Shown piece by piece: positions 49,001 to 61,000 of a DNA stretch of 64,000 nucleotides. Source of the DNA: Pontederia crassipes (Eukaryota > Streptophyta > Magnoliopsida > Commelinales > Pontederiaceae); contig CM060191.1 in assembly GCA_030549335.1 (NCBI GenBank), positions 1,803,001 through 1,867,000 on the forward strand, in the 5' to 3' direction. The translations under genes were made by a program, and so were the position numbers. Within the stretch, counting starts at the first letter, position 1; every line of letters starts with the position of its first letter. The notes beneath the pieces were generated by a model. That model did not search any database. It was not told the DNA's origin and saw nothing but the letters and a program-made list of their open reading frames with translations.

Positions 49001-52000
49001 GTAGTCACCCCATGCCCAGGAATTACTTTGCAATTAGTACAACGTCTTTTATCAGTATTTCTTGTCAAGAAAAAATCGATTTGAGACCTATGAGTTCCAC
49101 TTTTGTATGTGATTAAATATTCCTCTCTCTTCCTAAAACAAGTGTTGATAATCTTAAGGTCGTATGCTAAAGAAAAATCAATAATAGTTTGTCCTTCCTC
49201 ATTCAACTCCTCAAAACCAAAACCACCATGAACCCTTGCATGTGGTCCTGCCTCTTTACCAACATGTCCATTAAGGTCTTCCCCAATATAAACTTTCTCG
49301 ATTGTTGGTATACTTTCAATCAAACCCTCCATATCTGCCCAAAACTTCTCCTTGAGATGTGATTCTGCTCCTACTTAGAGTGCATATGCACTAATAATGT
49401 TCATAGTCTCCTTTCCAACAATTACTTTCACGGATATGATTCGATCATCAATCCTTTTAACTTCCACAACATTCTTCCTCCATTCTGCATCCGCGATAAT
49501 ACCAACACCATTCCTTCCATTTACCTTACCTGTGTACCAAAGTTTGGAACCATTTAACCTAATCTCTTTACTTCCCTCTCCTACCCATCTAGTTTCTTGC
49601 AAGCATAAGATACTAATCTTACGCTGGTCCATTACTTGTGCCACCTCGAGGCGCTTCCCATTCAACGTCCCAATGTTCCAAGAACCTAATATGACCTTAG
49701 TCTTATGAACTAGCTTCTTTAATCGCCTCCGTCCATTAGAGTGCGGTAGCCCTTGCTCATTTAACACTGCATTCAAGCGAGGATGCAGCGGCTCTTGCTC
49801 TCTTATCACTGTACCCGAGCTGTATTAATAAACTATCATTTATAGAATAAATTAAAATGTTCATCACTCATTTTATTCCAAAGGCACTTATTACTGCAAA
49901 TATCTTCACAGGTAATTCCAACGAACCTAATGATTTCAGCCATCTACCTCAACATTTTCATAGCAGACACATTCATGCCTTGCTGCTTAAAACCTGATGT
50001 GCATGCCCTACTTTTACGGGTATGTGTATGCCTTACTGCTTACATCTGGTATTGTTCCAAAACCAAGAACATAAGGGATATGATATTTTTTGAAGGCAAG
50101 AAAGGATGTAAGTGCATGTACATTGCTTACCAAGCCTTGATGTAGGAACAGCTAAAGCAATAGCAGCATGGATCCTAATCTTGAAGTTTGTCGAGTCACG
50201 AAGTAGTAGTAGAAGAACACTGTAAACTGTAGGTGTCCTGTTGCAAATGTTGGAGGAAATATAAAAAAAACTATATAAAATAATTTCCAAGGACACTTGT
50301 TTAAGAGTTGGAGGGGACATTTTACTCCCTCTAAAAAAAACGTTTATTATTTAAGCCAATTCAAATCTAACTTCTTTAGATACAAACACCTGGCATTTCA
50401 AAACAGTTCTCATCCAGAATTTTTTTAGGAGTTTATCCAGAATTTGTAATGGGTTCCATGACAAAAGTATATAAATTCATGGGCATAATCAGAAGATGAG
50501 CATAAAGATTGGTATATGATCCTGCCAATTCCTCATCAGAATTGAAAATTTAAGAATGACAATCAAAAGATCTACTGAAGTTTCACAGGCCATGGACACG
50601 GAGAATCATTCCCAAATTATTCAAGAAGCAAAGCTTATTATCCGATATATATGTGGTTTCTTCCCAATGCATGAAACATTCATTTAATTGTGCTGCAGCT
50701 ATGTAGCCAGAAACTTTACATGAAACAGAATTTTGATGAGTTCTTGGCAATCCTTATTTCTTGTAATTACCTAGTTTGAAAAAGAAGAAGAAAGTTCCTT
50801 TTGGAGGGAGGTAGTATTAGTCCATGTAGTGAAATTTGCCTCATTTATGTCATTGTTCATTCTTGAAAGCTTCTTTAAAATTTTGAAAATGTGGAGAACC
50901 ATGTTCTCGCACACCCGAAATTTTCTTTTTGAAGCATGCACAAATTACAGCAAGATTAATTTATATTCAATAATTTATTTTTAAGTCTTTATTTCATAAA
51001 TTTTCTCATCCTTCTGTGGACTACCAATGAACAGTTTTTTTCCTTTTTATAGAGAAAAAAAACATTACCAAGACATAACACCCAGATTTGCATCTCGCTC
51101 ATGAATAAATTGCTCAAGTCATGACAGACATTAATTTATATTCGATAATTTATTGTTAGTTTTTTATCTCATTCATCAATTAGTAAGGTGATGGGTTGTT
51201 TCTCATCCTTCCATCGGGTGTGGACTACAGATGATATTTGTTAATAAAATGAACGTTATTTTTTTTCTTTTATAGAGAAAAAAACCTTACCAAGACATAA
51301 CACCCAGATTTGCAGTCTCATTCATGAACAAATTGCTCAAGGCGTGACAGACATTCCATTGAACCTGAAGCACAATAACTTCGCAAGTGATGAGACTTGT
51401 GGAACATAAATTTTACAATCAATTTAGATAGTTCATATTATTACCAAATGGGCCTCATGATGATCATTTTATTAGTTCCACACCTTGCCAGTAAGAAGTA
51501 AAAACTAACAAAAAGCTTTCAATGTAGCTCCTGAATTGTTCTTTAGATCAAATGCCAAAATATTAGAAATTTGTACCTTCACATTTCCAGTCGTAACACA
51601 GGAAACAAAAGACTGCACCATTCTCTCAATCCAATGAGGATCTCCATACAATACTAATTTTGAAGAATTTCTAGTTTTAAACAAAAAAAAAGAAACATCA
51701 ATCATTCATGCAGACAGAGTTGTAGGTGAAAGGTGTGTGCATATGATGAACTAGGAAAAGTATTTGACCTTTGTTGTTTTCCAATTGCAGAATGTTCACT
51801 TAATTGGATGAATCTTGAAAGGTTTCCCAGTGCCCTCACAGCATTTGATTTAATCTGCATGGACAGTAGGTTATAAAAAAAAAGCTATCTGGAAATTAAT
51901 TATAGCAACAAGAGAAAGAATTACGTATATTGTGTAATAAATGTCATGGCTGGACGCCCGCCAATTTACTGGATGCAGACCCTATTTTTTATTTTATTTT

Positions 52001-55000
52001 AATTTAGAGGAGATCCTATTTTTTTTATTTTGCCATGATGAAAAGAATATCTATACAGCTATAACAACCATCAAAAGATATAAACGAGTGAATAACTCAC
52101 TTTGTCACCATCCCTGGTCAGCCGCAGAGCGCTTTCAACTAACATAGATATGCAATCAGGAGGGGCTACTCCATCTGCACTGAAAATCAAGAAGTCAGCA
52201 GATAAAGTATAAAAGGCAAGTAAAATCAGGTCCGTGGCATTGACCTTGATAATTTTCCAAATTATACTCAATTGCCTTTCGACGAAGGGAATCACATATA
52301 TTTGCTACTGCCCATGATGCTGTGATGCGTACCTATAAATAAAGGTAAATGGAAAGAAAAGTAATTTACAGCTAGGAACATAGAACAACTGGGACAATAA
52401 CCAAAGGTACTTACTGAAGCTACAGGGTCATAAGTGTTATAATCAGCTGCACGTGTAAATTCATTAACAATGCTGGACCTGCAAACCAAAAAAACAATGA
52501 CATTACTCAAAGCTCCAAATTTTCAAGTCTAGATTTTATGATATGTTGGAAAAATAGAATGGGTACAAATATTACTGGTTGAAAATGTGAGGGAAACAAG
52601 TCATGACACCTATTGCTCGACAAGCAGCTGATCTCACAGATGGAATTGCATCATTCATTGCTGCAGCGACCTATGAATGTGACTTGCACACATTAATTAC
52701 ATGAGATATAATGAAATCTTGAATTTATCAGCTACACTTAGAGCTTAACCAATTTTTTGTTAGAGCTTACTGATTTCGAAATAATAAAGATTTGCTCATC
52801 CTCTGTAAGGGATGTAAATACACTTGAAGTCATTCCAGCAAAACATGTGACTGATGATGCTCTCACCTGAAGAACAAGGCCACCAGTCAATATACCTTTT
52901 GGAAGAAAAGAGAGAGGTCACTAGACTTGCAAATACGTTGATCGTTTGTAACACTCCAATGATGTAACATCTTTACACCGTAAAACTTATAAAATGAATC
53001 TCACTGTGCAACATAGATATTACTACTATCATGTTTCTAGCAAGTTCGCTGACGAAGTGAGGGCACATACATCCAGCTCATGTTCATTTAGTCTAAAGTT
53101 TGATCTTTGTCGCATCAATCTTGAGAATGACAACCAAATAAAAGATTAACATAAATGTGCATAGAGTGCAAAGCTCATTTGATATAATAGTAGTGCCACA
53201 AGGACAAGTCTCGCGATGATAAAGAAAAAGAAATGGAGAGAAGAGAAATAATTGATGGAATGCTTGCAAAGAACAACAAAATCATGTGAGCATAAAACAC
53301 AGCAATGTAAGGAAAACTTTTATTATACATGAGACATTCATGAATAATATAAAACAATGTTCTTTTACTGGGTATTACGAAATCAACATAAATTATATAA
53401 GGCAATCAAACTCTTAAACAACCAATTACAAAAAACAACAATAACGACCATTGACGAAGAAAATGCCATCCCTTCAACATAAACCAGGGTTCAGGCTGTA
53501 TTCAAATTGCTTATTCAGAAGACAGAAAGATGAATCGAAGCAATATTCAATTGCCTTGCACTTTGTGTGAACTTCATGTCCTTAGAATAAATTTAAGCCT
53601 AAGCCTAATATATTTTAATACAAGGTAAGACCGACGGTTTGAATTCCACCAAAATGCCAACTTCAACGGTTGAATTCAAAGGTACTTGTAAGGATATATA
53701 AGTGCAAATCATAATAAAGAGTTTCGAACATAGAAATAGAAAGGAGGTTGGACTGGCTGTGGTCCTCTTTGTTCTTATCTACAGTGAGAGATAATGTCCT
53801 GAGGAAAGATGCTAAAAGTTTCATAAAATAAATCCCACAACATTGTTAAAGTTTAAATCAAATCAAAGATAAAACATGCATATGCTTAGTAAATTATGTA
53901 GCCACCTGGATTGCTTTAAGACTTTGAAGTTTTAACATGAATTATAGCTCTTCTACAAGAAAAAAAGAAGAATGTTTGCTGATCAAGAATGTATCAAACA
54001 AAATTTTGACAACACGTTCTAGAATACATATCTGAGACTTGTGGGTCCCTAAGAAAAAGGATCATGATAATATTTAAGGTGAAAAGCATCCTAATCGTAG
54101 TAACATATAACTATGATAATATTTTGATGGCAAGAAACCCATATAGCAATAACTTAGATTAACAAAGTAATATTCAAAACTATCCACAAGTAAATGTTGG
54201 TATCTAAACCTTGAACCCAAGTTGAAGTGAAAAGGAAGTTGATGACGTAAATTACCAGGGGAGAGTTATGAGATAATGCTTGTGGTAGATGCTTTAAAAT
54301 CACCTCCCTCCACTGCTCAACACCAGATAAGCGGTCCACGTTGTTATTATTCAAGACAGCGGAAGCATCAAGTTCATATGAAGGAGCAGATGAGACCCTT
54401 TTGGTTCTAGTAAAATCAGCAATCTGTTTATTATCAAGTAATCTGCATTCTAGAAGATCATCCGCTCCTTGGAATCCAGAAATTGCACGAAGGCACTCAT
54501 CAAGAACCTATATCACAAATAAGCATATAATATTTGTTATGTTTCCATATGAACACTAAAAATGTAAAAAAAATAAAAAATAGCTGCAGATGCAACAAAT
54601 GGTTTTAGAAAATTAATTATCAAAGTAAATGCCACCAAATATGGTCTTTTTTAGGAAAGAGGACTATTTGGGGCCAACAGTCATCCAAATTTATGCTGTC
54701 AATTAGTGAAATTTATAACAACAACAACAACAAAGCCTTATCCCACTAGGTGGGGTCGGTAGTGAAATTTATAACATGCAGCAATAAACCACCCTGTGAG
54801 TTCTCTATAGTTCCTGTATTTTTAACAAAAAAACATAATTTTGGATTCATTGAATTGGGAAAAAGAAATCAGAATAGAGATAAATTATTTCAAACCTAAA
54901 CCCAATGGCTGTTGGCATAACCAAGACAAGTGTGTTCTATGTATCTTTCATTTCTCAAATATGAAAACATGAGGGAGGACAGCATAAAACACAGTATTGA

Positions 55001-58000
55001 GTTGGAAAGTGAGAGAATGGATGATTTACAAAATGGTGAATCAATTACTATCTGGTGGGACAGGATTTTTTTTTTCTATGACCACCAAGTTATGAGGTGG
55101 GACAGGATTATCTTTCAAAGTCAGTGTTTTCTAGAAACATTAAAGGCACGTTCAACACTTTAGAAGCAATGTAGAAAACTCAGCTAGAGTCCTCCCTATC
55201 AACTTTCTTAGTGCTAGCAATGTATTTAAACATTAAGTCAATAGTAGTAGGGTAGATGACTCATATAACTATGTATAATCTAATTTTAGATAAAACTATA
55301 TTTAAGATGGAAGTATATCACAACAGAGCATTCTATCCCTGTAAAGCTAATCGATGTTACAAACATCTGAAGACCAATAAAACATCATTTAGGATCCAGC
55401 TCGGGTCTCCACTGCTTAATATGATACACGAACTTATGTACAATAGCGGTACCACCTACAAGTCACCAAATTGCAGACCTTTTGTGATTATCACTTAAAG
55501 GACAATCAAGTTCACCCACTGTAGTGAGGAAAACCTCTTTCCACACACATCCACAACTCTGCACTTCAACAAATGATCGCACAGAAACATGTCAAAATGT
55601 CAAAAGACGATTTCCATGTTCTGTTAGTATTGAAAAAAAAAAACATTTTACTGACCAGAAAGATCTGTTGTCATAATTCGTTAACAGTTACAAACTATAA
55701 AATTGAATTGCTAAAGAATCCTGCTATATCAGAGTTTAATAACTTTATGGAGCTATCACATGTTGAATTCCAACGATATTTTATCAAAGAATCCTTGTCA
55801 AATACGAATCCAAAAGAAGGAAATCAATAACTTTCATTTCTTGTAACATTGAAAATACTATACAAGGATAGAAGAGTGCGTAAAAATGTGAATCACACAT
55901 TATAATTTAGTATAAAGCTTTTTATCATATTTGATGCACGAATGCTAGATTTCTTTTTTAAGTCCTACCTTGACAGCAGCCATTATGCATTTTTCCATTA
56001 TCGCCCCAGTAGGTTTCCCAAATTCGTCCTTGTGGGAAGCAGCAAGTGGACAATAGCAATCATCAGAACTACCCATGTCCAAAATTTCATGAACAATAGA
56101 AGAAATATGTTCCCAGTATTTAATGACTAAGCTTGGATAGTTATGTGATACTGCTCTCAATGCCTGCAAACAAAATTAAAAAAATACAAATCACAGTTAA
56201 GCAGGTTGCCTCAAAAAAAGAAAAGAAAAGAAAAGATTGTTGCTTATATTAAATAGCAAGGATATCGTTGCTTAGAAATGAAAACACATAGGATGAGATA
56301 GAAACATTATGATATAGTACAAAGATGTTACTTTCTTCAAACAAAGTATTAAAAATTTCCCTTAGAGGAAAATAAGATCACAAGAGTTGAGAGAACACAT
56401 GTAAAAGAAAAAAATGTCAATGCTTAACTACATCATAACTAAAAATCACAATTCAAAGGTTGCATATGTACTGTTTAATTAAAACAAGTTTTTTTTAGAT
56501 GACTAGGTAAGTTTATGAGTCATCCACATTAAATTTCTGTAAGCAAATCTGTAAAATGTAAGCATGAAGGTAAAAGATGAGAGATCAACAAAAAATGAAA
56601 GGAGTCTCTCAGACAAATATGCCCAACGAGAATAGGAATGCATAGTGCAATACACACGATCGCTAACTATAAATAGTCAAAACATGCCATTAGTATCAAT
56701 ACAATATGTCTGGATAACTCAGAAGACAGAAACATGTAGCATGTGATCTAGATATGCCAAAACGAAATACATATGATGTGCTAACTCTACCTGGAGAGCC
56801 TCATAGATAATGCTCAGACTTCTTTTCCTTTCTGACAAGTGTAATAAGAGATAAATCACTGATGATTCTTCCTTGTGTTCAAGGGAACCTGGAAGAATGG
56901 GTCATATTTCTCAGTGATGTCAACAGTAGTAATATATGTTCCAACATTACACAGTCAACCAGAAAGAACAACAACAACAAAGCCTTATCCCACTAGGTGG
57001 GGTCGGCTAAGTCAACCAGAAAGAAAAAAATTCTAAATATTTTTTTGTCACATGTGGAACACCTTCCTGAAAACAATCATGTCCCAGCAATTGGAAATAC
57101 TCTGTTGTATGTATGTCATTGTGCATATATTACAATGAAGATAGACCACAACTTATATCAAAGTACATAAAGAATTTGTTTGGTTCGCAGGGAATGATTC
57201 TCATTAGAGTCCATAAAATGAGATGGGCACCCTGCTCCGACAGTGCATTGTGTAGGTCATCAAAGGAGGGCTTCATCCATTTTTCCTTTGGGGGCCTCAT
57301 AAAGTGCATAGACATTAATCCTTGTGATGGCCATGTTGTGGACTTCACCATTTATGTACCATCTTTGGAAGAAAACATGTTACATAGAGAACATTATACA
57401 TCACATCTCTTCTTTTACCAAAGTGGGGGAAGGGATAGCATCTTGTTGTGGGTACCCACAGCCACTTGGGGTTTTGTTTTTTTTTTTATGCACACTTGTA
57501 AGTTTCAGGTCTTTTAAGGTCTCTAATACAAAATGATTGACTACCCAAACTCGACCATCATCCTTTCCTTGGACAAACGTACAGTCATACAGATTATACT
57601 AGGACAAATTTCAGCAATTGTTTTCGAACTTTATCATCTTTCCCAAATCGATCCTCCCATTTTAATTTGTAACCAAATGATTCTCCAATTATTAACTTAT
57701 TTTACTTACAATCCTTTTGACCAGTTACCACATATTTACCAGTATAATTGTCAATGTGTCACCCTATAAAAAAATAAAATTAATACAAAAAATAACAATA
57801 ATAAAATGTAATATAACAAAATAATGGAAAATTAAAAAATAACAAAAAGGAGCGTCAGCTCTTCGCTGGCAACGGAGGGGGGAAGTGCCCCCCATCTCTA
57901 GTTTTAAGTGTCTGCTGCCGTCTTTTTTAATCTTATATATTATCTTTTATGCTATTATATTATTCTTTATATTATTTTATTGTTTTTTAATAGGGTTCCA

Positions 58001-61000
58001 TGTCGACAACTATACCGGTAAACTTGCGATAGCCGGCGAAAAGAACTGTGATAAGATACCACTTTGTATTAGTTAGTGACTAGTTAATTAAGTAGTGGAT
58101 AGTTAGAAGTTGTATGAGTTAGTGGCTGGTTAAGAAAGTAGTGGGTAGTTAGTTATATTTTTATTTGCATGTTATAAATACATGCAGCGGTTTTAGATTT
58201 AGGGGAGCCTTTGAAAATGTGTTGATCAATTATGTAATTGGAGTTTGGTCCACTCCATATGGACTTATGGAGATTTGTCATCTCGAATTGACAAGTTATT
58301 AGTAGTATTTGTGGTTAAGATTTTTGCACTTTTACTACTAATAATAGTTAACTCCGCCTATGTTTTATAGCCGGTCCCAAGCCCGGATAAAGGAGGAGGG
58401 TTGTGTTAGGCCCCGACAGCCATCGTAAAACTTTGTCGAATCTCATGAACATGGATCAACGAATATATTAATAGAGCGGAATGGCGTCGTATGATCCATG
58501 TAGCCGACCCCACCTAGTGGGATAAGGCTTTGTTGTTGTTGTTGTTGTACTACTAATAATAGTTATCCCACGTTTATTTTCAGTCATTTGTAGTTGTATT
58601 TTCAGTTTGTATCAAAGTGTAGGTGAAATAGTTAATAATTGCACGACCGTCTAACAACAAATTAAAATTGAAAAATCAAATTACGAAAGAGGGTAAAAAA
58701 ATTTACTCGAAATACTAATATGACGACTATAGGACATTTTTTTTAGAAATGATTCAGGTATAATTTTCTGTAATAGTAACAAAAAGAAGAAAACTTTGGA
58801 AGCAATAAAGAGTTGATTTGCCAAAACAGTAGATACTTTTTTCAAGAACCTCAGTCCAAGACAATTGAACCAATCAACGCCTGGGCAGCTAGTGGCTCAC
58901 TGGCAGAGGCATTTCCCCAACTATGGGCCCTCTCGACTTGCCCCGAGGCGACGGTTGCGGACACCTGGTTCGTGGAGGGGGAGTCGATCTCCGTACCTAG
59001 TCTCCACGTTTTAGAGCACATCTATCATATCAGCACTTCACGGAGTTACTAGCCCTTCACCAGCGGTTGGATGAGATACGCCCAGACCAATCCAGGTAAG
59101 ATGGATGGGTTTGGCTATCAGAGTCGTTCTCGGTGCGCAACCTCTACATTCGCTTTCTTCCCACCTTTACGCTACCAGAGGATTTCAGGACGGACTGTAG
59201 ACTCATTCGGCGTACCCGGGCACCATTAAAATTCAAAATCTTTGCTTGGCTTTTACGGCGCGGCGGCTTCTTACCAGGGTCTACAAGGCACGGTGGGCAC
59301 CGCGCAATGACACTTCATGTGTTCTTTGCAGCGAGTCAGCCTAGGACATCACCCACCTCTTCTTCGATTGCCCCACATCTCGGGGCATAGTGACCACTTT
59401 TCCATCATATCCAGAGTCCATGTGGCAGACCTTCAGGGCATGTTGCGTTAGAGACAGAGTTGGCGAGCGTCATTGATGACATTTTTTGCCGATGCTTGGG
59501 CCATTTGACTACAGCGCAACTGAATCATTTTTTGTGGGAGCGATGTCAGCCTGAGTGTGTTGTACACCACATCTCATTTCTATTATAGAGTGGGGTTTAG
59601 CCTGAGTGTGTTGTACACCACATCTAATTTCTTATTAAAGAGTGGGGTTTTGGCTAGCTTTTTTCTTCTGTGACCTCGATCACCTTTTTGTTGCTCTCTG
59701 CGAGAGCCTACACCTGTACATTTCTCCATAGTTTTATACATTATTGAATGACAACCACAACTAGGTGGTCATCCTTTTTCTTCTTAAAAAAAACAGTTGG
59801 TCCCAAAATAGCATATTTTGCACCTATGAATTTATTTTAAAGTGCATATCATTTTGATTCTGAAAATATAGTTGTTTCGATAGGAAATTATACAGAAATT
59901 AGGAAAACAGAATCTTTATCATTTTTTTCCATTTTGGCAATCTTGATGGATTTTGCAATTGTTTTTCTTATTTTATTTTTTAGTTTGCAAAGATTGAAAA
60001 ACCTGAGATGAATATAGGCAAGGAATACAAATTGAAAATATTATAAACATCCAAGAATTTTAATTGTCCCCTTGACCAAAAACATAGAAAATGCCAACAG
60101 TCAAGAAAATTTTATTCTAGTACTTGTAACTTCCTACTAAAATCTATGTTTCGGATACACACCTCTTGAAATATCCTCCTCAAGCATATGTAAGACATGT
60201 AAAGAAGGAGGTGATCTAGAAAGAGATGCACTCAAGCAACTAAGAGCATTTACCTGAAGAAAAATTGCAGGTATTAACTTAACAAACAAGAGGTTTTGGA
60301 TTAGATTTTTTTAAAAAGATTTTAGATAAGAACAGGACTAGATATACCAGAAGACCAATTTGCTCACTCTTTGATGAAAGACTCCCTGATACCCAAGTAT
60401 GTAGTGATGTGATCATTTTTGGCAAAAGATCCACAGTCATACGAGCATATCTGTTGGACGAAGGAAACTAGTGCATGAACTAAATGGAAAAATAATAACA
60501 AAATAAATGATAATATGAACTTCTAGAAAGTGATGGCTTAATTCTCAGAAGGAAAGCAGAAGAGAAACTGGCACTGGATAAAACTGTAAAAAGAAAATAT
60601 CCTGGAAGAAAAAGATTAAAATAATTTGTCGAAGGGCTTGACATGTCAAGAGACGTGTCAAAAGTATGTTTGATTTTGACGAAGGGGGTTTCAAATTGCT
60701 TGACAAATGATAGCATTCATACTCTAAGTTTTCAGATTAATGATCTAGCAGCACATAATCAAATGAAAAATCAGGTTCATACGGCGTAGCAGATATCAGA
60801 AGCAGAATGACTTTGAACAGTGATGCTAGTAGCCCTCCATGTGTTTCACGTTGTAGCAGATGCAACATACCTGCAACATAAGTATTGACATTGAACATTT
60901 GAAATACATCATCAAAGAAAAACATTCAAAAGACTTCACCAAAGAAAAACATTTGAAATACTTCACCAAAGAATATATACTTCACTAAAGACTAAAACAA

